From Candidatus Methanomethylophilaceae archaeon (lineage in GTDB: Archaea; Thermoplasmatota; Thermoplasmata; Methanomassiliicoccales; Methanomethylophilaceae), in contig JAFYAH010000037.1 in assembly GCA_017540825.1 (NCBI GenBank), positions 1 to 52,518 of the forward strand: a stretch of 52,518 nucleotides of DNA. The letters run 5' to 3'. A program made the position numbers and the translations under genes. The notes beneath the pieces were generated by a model. The model worked only from the letters and a program-made list of their open reading frames with translations, searched no databases and had not been told where the DNA came from. Every line of letters begins with the position of its first letter. Positions within the stretch are counted from its first letter, which is position 1. Below, one piece after another: positions 16,317 to 24,273 of the stretch.

Positions 16317-17408
16317 ATGAGAATTGGAAAAAAGGAATTTACAGAGACTACGGACGAAGACGTAAGAATGATTTACAGTCAGTATTCCGCGTTTCGCTAC
16401 AAAAAAATAGTCGCTATCGTGGGCCTATTCGTCGTGCTGATGGTCGCATCGTTATATGGTATGACTGTCGGATCCTATCCGATCAGCATGGGTGAGGTCT
16501 ATCAGGTCATAGTGGACCATCTGTTCGATCTGGGCAGTCCGCTGGAGAACATCGACCAGCGCGTGGTCTGGGACCAGCGCATGCCTCGCCTACTGACAGC
16601 GATCGTCGCCGGAGCAGGATTGGCGGTCGCCGGAGCGGCCATGCAGAGCATGATGAAGAACCCGCTTGCCGATCCGTACACGACAGGGATCTCCTCGGGC
16701 GCCAGCTTCGGAGCCGTGTTGGCGATCACGTTCGGAATCTCTTTAGGGACTTTCGAGGCGGCCACCATAGCATTCGCTTTCGTGTTCTCCTTGATCCCTG
16801 CGACGGTCATAGTCCTGCTCTCCAGGTTCAAGAAGGCAACCGCGGCTATGATGATCCTCGCTGGAATTTCGGTGATGTACATCTTCAACGCCATGACGCA
16901 GTACATGCTGATCGTCTCGGATGCGGAGAAGATGTCCGCTGCGTACGAATGGACCGTCGGGACGCTCAACAAAGCCAGCTGGTCTTCGCTCCCCCTCATG
17001 GCCGCCATCGTCATAATAGGCTCGATCGCTCTGATCATCCTGTCCAGGTACCTCAACGCAATGAATTCGGGAGACAACTACGCGAAGACCGTCGGCGTGA
17101 ACGTGGAAAGGATGAGGATAGTGATCCTAGTCGTGATATCGATCGTGTCCGCTTCCGTCGTCTCGTTCACAGGGATCATAGGGTTCGTCGGGCTGGTCGC
17201 GCCGCACGTGACCCGGATATTCCTCGGCTCCGACAACAGGCATCTCATACCCGGATCGCTGCTGATGGGTGCCACCATGCTGGTCCTCTGCGACATCCTG
17301 TCTAAATCGTTCACCACAACCGCCCTGCCCATAGGGATAGTCACCGCCTTCGTAGGAGGCCCCGTGTTCCTGATCCTCATCATAAGGCAGAAGAAGGAGG
17401 TGTGGTGA
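16317..17408 (+). CDS. FecCD/BtuC-type ABC transporter permease
   Basis: This is the membrane subunit of an iron-siderophore or cobalamin importer. After a soluble N-terminus of about 33 residues come roughly ten hydrophobic segments. Family motifs are present: RMPRLLTAIVAGAGLAVAGAAMQ, NPLADPYTTGISSGASFGA, and near the end IIGFVGLVAPHVTRIFLGSDNRHLIP. The frame opens at a TTG (16299), but I prefer ATG 16317. It overlaps the ATPase gene by one base (TGATG). The ligand cannot be read from sequence; the divergent dockerin-bearing binding protein is the likely partner. Confidence 0.92.
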   Translation: MRIGKKEFTETTDEDVRMIYSQYSAFRYKKIVAIVGLFVVLMVASLYGMTVGSYPISMGEVYQVIVDHLFDLGSPLENIDQRVVWDQRMPRLLTAIVAGAGLAVAGAAMQSMMKNPLADPYTTGISSGASFGAVLAITFGISLGTFEAATIAFAFVFSLIPATVIVLLSRFKKATAAMMILAGISVMYIFNAMTQYMLIVSDAEKMSAAYEWTVGTLNKASWSSLPLMAAIVIIGSIALIILSRYLNAMNSGDNYAKTVGVNVERMRIVILVVISIVSASVVSFTGIIGFVGLVAPHVTRIFLGSDNRHLIPGSLLMGATMLVLCDILSKSFTTTALPIGIVTAFVGGPVFLILIIRQKKEVW

Positions 17409-18244
17409 TGGAGATCAAGCTGGAGAATCTGAGCTTCTCGTACGGGAGCGTCCCGATCTTCAAGGACATAAACCTGGTGATAGACAGGCCGGAGCTCGTG
17501 TGCATCCTCGGCCCTAACGGCGCCGGCAAATCCACCCTCATGCATTGCATGAACAAGTTGCAGACCCCGACTTCAGGAACCGTGTACCTTGACGGCAGGG
17601 ACCTCAAGTCGTACACCCTCAAGGAGCTGGCCAAGCTCGTGAGCTTCGTCCCCCACTCCGAGGACACGACATTCTCCATGTCCGTCTTGGACACGGTACT
17701 AATGGGGAGGATGCCCCACACAGGCACGATGATGTCCCAGGAGGACGTCCTCATAGCCGCGGAGAACATCAAGCTACTGGGCATGCAGGAGTTCGCCATG
17801 CAGGGGTTCGACGAGCTCTCCGCCGGACAGCATCAGAAGGTCATGATCGCCAGGAGCCTCACGCAGGAGCCCCAGGTGATGCTGCTCGACGAGCCCACGG
17901 CCAACCTGGACGTGAAGTACCAGATGCTGGTCATGAGGCTGCTGAGGGACGTGGCGAAGCTGAAGGGGATAATCGTCATCACCATCTGCCACGACCTGAA
18001 CGTCACTTCGATGTATGCGGACAGGGTCGTGATGCTCTACGATCACCGCATCTACGCCGACGGGAGCCCTGCGGAGGTCCTAACCAAGGACAACATAAGG
18101 ATGCTGTACGGGATAGACTGCCAGATCATCGACGTCCAGGGCCGCCCTCATATCGCCCTGCTGGACGGCGACGAGCTGGATTCCCATCTGGAGGACAATC
18201 TGGCTCGGAGGTCTGCGGGAAAAGGAGATCCGAATTCCGGATGA
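17408..18244 (+). CDS. FecE/BtuD-type ABC transporter ATPase
   Basis: This ATPase energises the preceding permease. It has Walker A GPNGAGKST near 36-44, the Q-loop region SFVPHSEDTTF, signature LSAGQHQK, Walker B VMLLDEPTANLD and the switch histidine in ICHDLN. ATG 17408 is preferred over upstream GTG codons because GGAGG lies seven bases before it; it overlaps the permease stop. About 278 residues, normal length, ending with a short polar tail. It completes a permease-ATPase pair divergent from the binding protein. Confidence 0.92.
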   Translation: MEIKLENLSFSYGSVPIFKDINLVIDRPELVCILGPNGAGKSTLMHCMNKLQTPTSGTVYLDGRDLKSYTLKELAKLVSFVPHSEDTTFSMSVLDTVLMGRMPHTGTMMSQEDVLIAAENIKLLGMQEFAMQGFDELSAGQHQKVMIARSLTQEPQVMLLDEPTANLDVKYQMLVMRLLRDVAKLKGIIVITICHDLNVTSMYADRVVMLYDHRIYADGSPAEVLTKDNIRMLYGIDCQIIDVQGRPHIALLDGDELDSHLEDNLARRSAGKGDPNSG

Positions 18245-18349
18245 CGCCTGCCGCCCGGGAGGCGATCGTCGTCCCGGGCCGGCATATCATCTTCCCTAGC
18301 AGGCGCACGCGGCGTCTGTGGCGTCCCTACTCTTGCAATCGGGATACCA

Positions 18350-18394
18350 ATACTATAAATATTTTAATTGTATACAATTGAATTGAACACAATT
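18350..18394 (+). promoter_or_regulatory. OhrR/MarR-type operator overlapping the peroxide-defence promoter
   Basis: TATAAATA (18354-18361) is followed by a perfect 14-base palindrome AATTGTATACAATT (18366-18379) and a second, imperfect copy AATTGAACACAATT (18381-18394), 15 bases apart. Between them TACAATT-G-AATTGAA (18373-18387) differs by one base from the TACAATT-N-AATTGTA arrangement known for OhrR boxes. Transcription predicted about 25 bases after the TATA box would start inside the operator, so a bound repressor would block the promoter. The operon's last gene encodes an OhrR-type protein. Confidence 0.75.
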
Positions 18395-18408
18395 TAAAGG
18401 TGGAACAC

Positions 18409-18867
18409 ATGGCACAGAACGAGAAGCTCATGGAAGCCCTGCAGATGATCGTCACCAGCCTGTCCCAGCAGGCCGACGGGCACGCCCTCGAGTCGAGGAT
18501 CCTCGCCTCCAAGGGATACAGCAAGCTCGCCGAGAAGTACGCCGAGCACGCGGAGGAGGAGCGCGGGTACGTCCAGCAGATCGCCGACCGCATCCTCGAC
18601 CTCGGAGGGAAGCTCAAGAACGAGGCCAAGCCCGAGATGCCCGTCTGCGAGGACCCCGTCGAATGGATCAAGGCCGACCTGAAGATCTCCGTCGACGGGC
18701 TCGCCGCCCTCAAGCAGATCATGTGCCTCGCGGTGGAGGACGTCACCACCTACGACATCCTCAAGGACTACTACAAGGACGAGGAGGAGGACATGTACTG
18801 GGGAGAGCAGCAGCTCGAGCTCATCGAGGCGATCGGGGTCCAGAACTGGCTCGCCAAGCAGCTCTGA
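18409..18867 (+). CDS. bacterioferritin/ferritin-like diiron protein
   Basis: The 152-residue helical protein has ferritin-superfamily features: EKYAEHAEEERGYVQQIADR followed by ILDLGGKL closely resembles the bacterioferritin ferroxidase helix and the turn after it, and a late helix with EDVTTYDILKDYYKDEEED fits the second metal-binding pair. It could store iron or use peroxide to oxidise it. ATG 18409 has an AGGTG ribosome binding site six bases upstream; an in-frame GTG at 18400 is less likely. It is the first gene of an operon with glutathione peroxidase and an OhrR-type regulator, so a peroxide-protection role is inferred. A Dps-like or rubrerythrin-like role cannot be excluded. Confidence 0.75.
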   Translation: MAQNEKLMEALQMIVTSLSQQADGHALESRILASKGYSKLAEKYAEHAEEERGYVQQIADRILDLGGKLKNEAKPEMPVCEDPVEWIKADLKISVDGLAALKQIMCLAVEDVTTYDILKDYYKDEEEDMYWGEQQLELIEAIGVQNWLAKQL

Positions 18868-18877
18868 GGTGGGATCG

Positions 18878-19420
18878 ATGGGGATCTACGACTTCAGCGT
18901 CAAGAAGATGGACGGGACGGAGGTCCCCCTCTCCGACTACAAGGGCAAGGTCCTGCTGATCGTGAACACCGCCACCGGATGCGGCTTCACCCCCCAGTAC
19001 GAGGACCTGCAGAAGGTCTACGACGAGTTCCACGACAGGGGCCTGGAGATCCTGGACTTCCCCTGCAACCAGTTCAAGGAGCAGGCTCCCGGGAGCGACG
19101 AGGAGATCCACGCGTTCTGCAAGGGGCGCTTCGGGATAACCTTCCCCCAGTTCTCCAAGATCGACGTCCTCGGCGAGAACGCGAGCCCTCTGTTCAGGTA
19201 CCTGTCCGAGAACACGAAGTTCGAGGGCTTCGGCGCCAAGGGCCTGGTGCTCGGACCCATCGTCAAGGCCATGGACAAGGACTACAAGAACAACGGAAAC
19301 GTTAAGTGGAACTTCACGAAGTTCCTGATAGGCCGCGACGGAGAGATACTGGCCCGCTTCGAGCCCACCACGGACATGAGGAAGGTCAGGGACGCCGTCG
19401 AGAAGGCTCTGCGAACCTGA
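18878..19420 (+). CDS. glutathione peroxidase family thiol peroxidase
   Basis: Members of this family with cysteine in place of selenocysteine reduce hydrogen peroxide and organic hydroperoxides, usually with thioredoxin. The 180-residue protein shows NTATGCGFTPQY with the peroxidatic C35, FPCNQF with C63 and the catalytic Q65, C81 as possible resolving cysteine, and KWNFTKFLI with W144 and N145. All four catalytic-tetrad positions are present. ATG 18878 has GAGGTG six bases before it and follows the ferritin-like gene by ten bases. Use of glutathione in this archaeon is unlikely; a thioredoxin-type donor is inferred. Confidence 0.92.
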   Translation: MGIYDFSVKKMDGTEVPLSDYKGKVLLIVNTATGCGFTPQYEDLQKVYDEFHDRGLEILDFPCNQFKEQAPGSDEEIHAFCKGRFGITFPQFSKIDVLGENASPLFRYLSENTKFEGFGAKGLVLGPIVKAMDKDYKNNGNVKWNFTKFLIGRDGEILARFEPTTDMRKVRDAVEKALRT

Positions 19421-19431
19421 GGTGAAAGGGA

Positions 19432-19875
19432 ACGGAAGAGACGTACGAGTGCCTGAGGCTGGACAACCAGCTGTGCTTCCCGCTGTACGTGTGCGCGAAG
19501 GAGGTCGTGAGGAGGTACAAGCCCTTCCTTGACGAGATCGGCTTGACGTATACCCAGTACATCGCCATGATGGTCATGTGGGAGCGCCATTCGCTGACCG
19601 TCAAAGACCTGGGCGAGCTGCTGTACCTCGATTCCGGCACCCTCACCCCTCTCCTCAAGAAGCTGGAGGAGAAGGGCTACGTCTCGCGCTCCCGGGACCC
19701 AGGGGACGAGCGCATGCTCATAGTGTCGCTCACCGAGGCGGGAGAGGCCCTGAAGGAAGACGCCAGGTCCGTCCCCGCCTCCGTGGGGTCGTGCATAGAC
19801 CTCCCGCCGGAGGACGCCATGGAGCTCTCCAGGATCCTCAGGAGGATGATGGGCGGGTTCGGCGGGCGCCCCTGA
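19432..19875 (+). CDS. ohrR: OhrR-type MarR-family hydroperoxide repressor with a non-canonical ACG start
   Basis: OhrR repressors sense organic hydroperoxides through one N-terminal cysteine and release DNA when it is oxidised. The frame contains LDNQLCFPLY, RYKPFLDEIGLTYTQYIAMM, LTVKDLGELLYLDSGTLTPL and DERMLIVSLTEAG, closely like Bacillus OhrR. No ATG, GTG or TTG lies between the preceding in-frame TGA (19423) and GTG 19489, which would cut off the sensing cysteine. ACG 19432 stands about six bases after GGTGA and places that cysteine at residue 15, the known OhrR position, and the protein at 147 residues. I therefore call ACG the start, or a mutated ATG. Last gene of the operon. Confidence 0.85.
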   Translation, partial: TEETYECLRLDNQLCFPLYVCAKEVVRRYKPFLDEIGLTYTQYIAMMVMWERHSLTVKDLGELLYLDSGTLTPLLKKLEEKGYVSRSRDPGDERMLIVSLTEAGEALKEDARSVPASVGSCIDLPPEDAMELSRILRRMMGGFGGRP

Positions 19876-19880
19876 CCCCG

Positions 19881-21050
19881 TCAGCCCGAAACCGATGGCG
19901 CATGGGGCCATCGTCCGCGGATGTCGCCCATCAGCGCCATGTCTATGAACCTGACGAGGTCCTCGAAGCCCGGCGGCTCCATATCGGGGTCCGCCTCCAG
20001 CATCTTCTCCTCTATCTTGCACGGCTTCAACCCGCATTCCCTGAGCACATGCCTCACCCATCTCCTGGCGAACGGGTTCAAGGCTCCGATTATGACGAAT
20101 GGGTCTTTCACGCTCTCCACCGGCGACTTCACCCTGCTGTTCTCGTAGTATTCGTTCTCCAGTGTGCGCGGGTAGTGCCTGAGGTCCATGACGTACGGGA
20201 GCCTATCGTCGTACACGCGGTACAGGCGCACGGGGTCCGAGCCCTGCATCCCCTCCTCGCTCAACGATTGGAAGTGCCCGAACGCGATCACGTTCATGTA
20301 AGGGAGTTCTGGAAATGGCGCGGAGGCACCCGGCGAGTCCAGCCGCAGGACTCCCGATCCGTGGTCTATCGCCCCGCACATCCCTACAAGGCTCAGGGCC
20401 ACGTCCTCGAGCCTGGAGTCGCTGACCTTGCTTTCCGGCAGGAAGGGGGCCTCCGACCTGACCAGCCCGCTCATCTCGAACGGGTACAGGGTGCAGAACT
20501 CCGCGAACCCGCACTGCCTCTCGCCGCAGACCTCCACCGGCAGGAAGGACTCGCTTTTCGAGCGCACGGTTGCGAACATCTCGGGGAAGCCCATCATGTG
20601 CCCGGCCAGGTCGCTCCATCCCTTGTTGCCCGGGTCCTTCAGCATCTTCCCGAGGGAGTCCAGGTCCTGGCTGCCTTCGTACTCCCTGAAGCGGCCTTTA
20701 TCGAAGAACGTGACCATGGTGTTCGTCACGATCGCGGCGACGATCTCGTTCCTCACGTCCTGCGCGGAGCCGTTGGCCACCTTGTGATGCCTGCGGACCG
20801 CGTACGCCGTCCATCCCCTGACCGCCCTGGCCCTCTCCTCGAACCCCGCGACGTCCGGGGGCGCGATGTTCCTGCCGATCTCGGGATACATGCACGCCAT
20901 CGTCAGAGCCACGGAATAGGACGTCCTGTACGCGTCCGAATCCGCGGACGGCGGCCTTCCGGGCATGGAGCCCCTGAAGCGGCGGTTGTACTCGCTCCTG
21001 CCCAGGCTGAAGTCCAGCTTTACCCTCTTGGCTTCAGTCATCTTCGTCAT
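19881..21050 (-). CDS. cassette protein C, copy 1 (unknown family)
   Basis: I do not recognise this 389-residue family. Its closest visible relative is the 419-residue protein at 27268-28527, with which it shares most of its length. Shared features are KLDFSLGRSEYNRRF near the start, a RAVRGWT.YAVR segment, a cysteine cluster C175-x4-C-x5-C186 (CGERQCGFAEFC), the motif MDLRHYPRTLEN, and DPFVIIGALNPFARRWVRH. There is no signal peptide or membrane helix, so it is probably cytoplasmic; the cysteine cluster could bind metal. Its ATG overlaps the end of gene B by 17 bases, indicating translational coupling. It stops with TGA, convergent with the ohrR gene. Confidence 0.75.
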   Translation of the reverse strand: MTKMTEAKRVKLDFSLGRSEYNRRFRGSMPGRPPSADSDAYRTSYSVALTMACMYPEIGRNIAPPDVAGFEERARAVRGWTAYAVRRHHKVANGSAQDVRNEIVAAIVTNTMVTFFDKGRFREYEGSQDLDSLGKMLKDPGNKGWSDLAGHMMGFPEMFATVRSKSESFLPVEVCGERQCGFAEFCTLYPFEMSGLVRSEAPFLPESKVSDSRLEDVALSLVGMCGAIDHGSGVLRLDSPGASAPFPELPYMNVIAFGHFQSLSEEGMQGSDPVRLYRVYDDRLPYVMDLRHYPRTLENEYYENSRVKSPVESVKDPFVIIGALNPFARRWVRHVLRECGLKPCKIEEKMLEADPDMEPPGFEDLVRFIDMALMGDIRGRWPHAPSVSG

Positions 21051-21918
21051 CGCCTTTAGTGTAGAACGGGGTCTGGCCCATCGCTCCCAGGCAGCGCTTC
21101 TTCCGCACCGCCCTGGGCGCCTTCAGCTCGCGGTCCGCGCCCTCGAACATCTCGATCGGAAAGTCTCCCAGGCCAGCGCAGGCCTTGCCCGTTTCTCTCC
21201 AGAACACGTGGGGGAGGCCGCAGAGCCCGGATGCACCGAGGCGCGACAGGTTCTCTCTGGCGGTGGCATCGCCCTTTGCCGCCGCATACCAGATGAGCTT
21301 CAGGGCGTCCTCGGCCGTGGACTCCCTGCCTATCATCTCCAGGCCGTCCTTCCTGGACAGCATGCAGTACCCGACGGCCGAGCATGCCTCCGGGTGTCCC
21401 GATTCCGCAGAGCACACGACCCATCTCATGGACTGCGGGGTGATGTCCCTGCTGGCGATTACCAAGGCGTTCGCCAGCTCGTACTGGGCCGCCGGATGGC
21501 CGCATATGGCCGCCGCCTCGAGCCATCTCGTCCGCTCGGAGGCAGGCAGGGACATGGCGGTGGAGAACATGGCCTCAGGGCTCTCGTACCCTTCGTCCAT
21601 GGTCAGGCCGAACGTCTCGTCCTGGGCGTCCTCGTAGGAGCAGTCTGCTATGCCGCGCACCTCGAACCCGATGCTGCCGAGGACCCTCCTGTGGGCCTCC
21701 GCTGGAACCGGAAGGTCCGCGGCCCACTCGTCTTCCCCGTACTCCAGCCATCTGCCGGCCCTGGTCTCGGGAGAGGCTTCGACCGCTCTCATAAGACGTT
21801 CGAACTGGCCGTCCTCAGCTTCCTCGAGCAGGGACGAAGCCCGGTCAAGGCTCCATCTGGACATGACGTCGTCGGTCGATATGCTCCTGACCAGCCTTTC
21901 CGGCGCCACCCTGAACAT
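21034..21918 (-). CDS. cassette protein B, copy 1, Sel1-repeat protein
   Basis: The 294-residue protein contains Sel1/TPR-like helical repeats in its middle (GHPAAQYELANALVIASRD, GHPEACSAVGYCMLSRKDG, STAEDALKLIWYAAAKGDATA), preceded by a conserved N-terminal domain (MFRVAPERLVRSIS, ASPETRAGRWLEYGEDEW). Such repeats usually hold protein partners. There is no signal peptide. In-frame sequence continues upstream through six codons to the TAG that ends gene A, so an A-B fusion by amber readthrough is possible. A paralogue with internal amber codons lies at 28352-29389. It ends in TGA within the start of gene C. Confidence 0.75.
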   Translation of the reverse strand: MFRVAPERLVRSISTDDVMSRWSLDRASSLLEEAEDGQFERLMRAVEASPETRAGRWLEYGEDEWAADLPVPAEAHRRVLGSIGFEVRGIADCSYEDAQDETFGLTMDEGYESPEAMFSTAMSLPASERTRWLEAAAICGHPAAQYELANALVIASRDITPQSMRWVVCSAESGHPEACSAVGYCMLSRKDGLEMIGRESTAEDALKLIWYAAAKGDATARENLSRLGASGLCGLPHVFWRETGKACAGLGDFPIEMFEGADRELKAPRAVRKKRCLGAMGQTPFYTKGDDEDD

Positions 21919-21936
21919 GAAGCTTTCTATGCCTTC

Positions 21937-23058
21937 CTACATCTCTTTGTCTTCAGGGCCGGCGGATGCGCATCCTGCGATGGTCCCCAGCACGGGGACT
22001 ATCCTGTCGTACACCGCGAACTCCAGCTCAAGGCTCCCTTCGCATGCGTCTATGGCCGATAGCAGCCGCTCCAGGCCCATGTCCCTGTCGAGGCAGATCC
22101 TCACGGCGTACAGGGAGGCCGTCATCTCTGCGAGGGTCTCGGACGTCCTGTAGGCGTCCATGGCCTTGCGAAGCGTGTCGTCTGTGCGGTCTTTCACCAA
22201 TCCGCGGAGGCCGACCATGAAGGGGTCGTCCGAGAGCTTGCGGTAGAGCCTCCCGTTGGGGCCTTCGACCAGGATGTCGCGCGCGCCTTTTATGTCGACG
22301 GCGCCGTCGATCCCGCAGGCCAGCGCCATGGCTCTGCAGAACGGGCTCCCGTCGGCCATGACCGCCTCGGCTACGTCTCTGTCCGATTCCGCCGGCTCCG
22401 ACAGCGCCGCCATCAGGGCTAGGCAGTCGGCAGCCTCCTGCTCGGAGCCTTTCTTCCGAGAGACGAGCTCGCTGTGCCTCTTCATCCCTCCGCAGTCAAC
22501 GTAGTCGTAGAGGGACCGTTCCGGCAGGCTGTCGTTCGTCATCTTGTCCATGGACCCCGTCAGCGGGAAGTAGGTTCCCCTTCCGCCCAGGAAGTATTCG
22601 GGAGTCTTTCCGGGCTTGGATATCCTTCCGAGATACCCTGTCAGGGAATCGCCGTCTATGATCACGACCGAATCCAGGGCGCGGCATCCTTCGAAGGCGG
22701 TAGGGTCGACGTTGGCTACAGGCATCGTCACCGTCTGCAGGCGGCGGCAGCCTTTGAACGCCTCCCTGCATATGCGCCTCAGGCTTGGCGGGAGAACGAC
22801 TTCTTCCACCATCGATGCCGAGAATGCGAAATCGCCTACGGATCTGACCTTGAACGTCTCCCCATTCGCAGATACCGTTTCCGGAACGTATGCGAAGCGT
22901 CTTCCTTTTCCGCAAGAGATCACCTCTGCGATGCCGTCCTCGCAATCGAACTCGACCCCTTCCGTCTTGACGATGCGCCTCATTCCGTCCGAGTAATCGG
23001 CGGGAGGTTGATAGCGTTGTCGGGGCTGCTTCGGTGCTCGGGTGTCGTTGCGTCGCAT
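21937..23058 (-). CDS. cassette protein A, copy 1, with short LRR_5-like region
   Basis: The protein has a mixed N-terminal region (VEFDCEDGIAEVIS, RRFAYVPETV) leading into two or three BspA-type repeats (FAFSASMVEEVVLPPSLR, REAFKGCRRLQTVTMP, TAFEGCRALDSVVI). A long helical C-terminal region follows with ACGIDGAVDIKGARDILVEG, GPNGRLYRKLSDDPFMV and YDRIVPVLGTIAGCASAGP. It is homologous to the copy at 29408-30502 from GMRRIVKTEG onward. I chose ATG 23058; the frame is open to an ATG at 23208, which would add a hydrophobic stretch not seen in copy 2. It stops with TAG (21937-21939), seven codons before the in-frame ATG of gene B. No function can be assigned. Confidence 0.7.
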   Translation of the reverse strand: MRRNDTRAPKQPRQRYQPPADYSDGMRRIVKTEGVEFDCEDGIAEVISCGKGRRFAYVPETVSANGETFKVRSVGDFAFSASMVEEVVLPPSLRRICREAFKGCRRLQTVTMPVANVDPTAFEGCRALDSVVIIDGDSLTGYLGRISKPGKTPEYFLGGRGTYFPLTGSMDKMTNDSLPERSLYDYVDCGGMKRHSELVSRKKGSEQEAADCLALMAALSEPAESDRDVAEAVMADGSPFCRAMALACGIDGAVDIKGARDILVEGPNGRLYRKLSDDPFMVGLRGLVKDRTDDTLRKAMDAYRTSETLAEMTASLYAVRICLDRDMGLERLLSAIDACEGSLELEFAVYDRIVPVLGTIAGCASAGPEDKEM

Positions 23059-23724
23059 ATACCCAGATTCCGATGATGACGAGGCTGTCCAATACGTCGA
23101 GAGAATCAGCAAGGGCACGGAAGGCGGTTCTGAAATGTATTCTGTGAGCGCGCTGACGCATTCGACGAACATAAACAGCGCTATCAGCATGGCAGGGTAC
23201 GCCCCCATGTGCCTTCTCCGATATAGGTCAGGGCGGAGAGGATCTAGGGGACCGCGCCGAAAACCAGCGCTACGCTGGTATAGCCGGAGCCGTTCCAGGG
23301 CTGGATTGCATGAAGATCGCCCTGGGCGCTATCTGGAGAAGGTCCTGTGTCACGGCGCATCCTGCAGAGACGTGGAAGCTGCGGAGAATCTCGTCTGGCT
23401 CTGCGACAAATAAGGGTGTGACAAGCTGGACGAGATGGTCCTGTCCGGGATCGAGAGCAGGATTCGCGGTCCGTGAACCGTTCCGCTTCAGTTATCGCCG
23501 TTGCGGGACCTTCGGTAGCATCGGCATAAACTTCAAACGCTGGCCGTCCGAGTACAGGACTGTGGATCGAAAGTGCCTGTTCAGATGCGTCCCGATGAAG
23601 GCCGAGAGCAATGTGGCTGACATCTTCGAGAACAGGAACTTTCTGATGACGGGTCAAGGGCCTTGTGGATTTCTGCAAGACGATGGACGGCGCGGTAGTG
23701 ATGCTCAGGGTCATGGCGAGGGGC
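23059..23724. other. 666-base interval with probable decayed coding sequence
   Basis: No intact gene is seen. On the plus strand, protein-like pieces occur in different frames and are broken by stops: GRYLEKVLCHGASCRDVEAA then WLCDK, TAA, GCDKLDEMVLSGIESRI (about 23315-23475), MKAESNVADIFENRNFLMTG (about 23596-23655), and VDFCKTMDGAVVMLRVMARG (about 23662-23725). They look like remnants of one or more genes, possibly a transposase, but I cannot name the family. Promoters of gene A copy 1 must also lie here. Confidence 0.35.
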
Positions 23725-24147
23725 CTAAGCTGTCCAAGGCCCTCGTTCCAGGAGCTCCGAGAGGGGAAGGCTGTCCAGATAGTCGTCTATCATATGGTCC
23801 AGCCTCTCCCAGACCTTCCGGGTCTTGCACGTCTCCGAGCGGGGGCACTCGAACCCTCCCTCTAGGCATGCCACTGGGACCATGCTGCCTTCCGAGGCTC
23901 TGAGGACCTCCCCCACGCTGTACTCGTCGATGTCTTTGGACAGCATGTACCCTCCGCCTTTCCCTTGGACGGCTGAGACCAGGCCGGCCTTGACGAGGTT
24001 GGGCATGATCGCCTCCATGTACTTCAGTGAGATGTCCTGCCTCTCGGCTATCTCTTTCAGAGGCACGTAATTGCCTCCGCTGTTCTCGGCCAGGTCGAGC
24101 ATCATGCGCAGCGCATACCTTCCTTTGGTGGAGACCAGATATCCCAT
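23725..24147 (-). CDS. Rrf2-family transcriptional regulator with three conserved cysteines
   Basis: Rrf2 proteins (IscR, NsrR, CymR) are winged-helix regulators of Fe-S cluster, nitric oxide or sulfur genes. The 140-residue protein begins MGYLVSTKGRYALRMMLDLA, has the recognition region PLKEIAERQDISLKYMEAIM and LVSAVQGKGGGYMLS, and carries C94, C101 and C107 in ACLEGGFECPRSETC, the usual [2Fe-2S] ligand pattern. ATG 24147 has GAGG upstream; a longer frame from 24177 is unlikely. The stop is TAG. A candidate operator CCTA-N9-TAGG stands directly upstream of its TATA box, and the same element precedes metA, suggesting it controls itself and methionine or sulfur genes. Confidence 0.88.
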   Translation of the reverse strand: MGYLVSTKGRYALRMMLDLAENSGGNYVPLKEIAERQDISLKYMEAIMPNLVKAGLVSAVQGKGGGYMLSKDIDEYSVGEVLRASEGSMVPVACLEGGFECPRSETCKTRKVWERLDHMIDDYLDSLPLSELLERGPWTA

Positions 24148-24240
24148 GTCATCCCTCGGTCGTCGCCTTCGTGGCACGCAGGACGAGCCTATGCCGTGCC
24201 CTTGAGCCGGTGCGCGCCTGCCCAGGCATCGGCAGCGCGA

Positions 24241-24273
24241 TATTTAATATTGCCTACAAAACTGATAGGTAAT
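24241..24273 (-). promoter_or_regulatory. Rrf2 promoter with CCTA-N9-TAGGTAAT element
   Basis: On the plus strand CCTA (24253-24256), nine bases, then TAGGTAAT (24266-24273) form a 17-base inverted repeat CCTA-N9-TAGG. It lies just upstream of a TATA-like sequence (tatttaatat, 24241-24250) read toward the Rrf2 gene. The same spacing and the same TAGGTAAT occur upstream of metA at 25807-25827. Confidence 0.55.

Noticed and set aside
23059-23208. 50-residue hydrophobic N-terminal extension of cassette protein A copy 1
   Set aside because: Copy 2 has no counterpart, and the extension is only an open upstream frame, so the start at 23058 is preferred.
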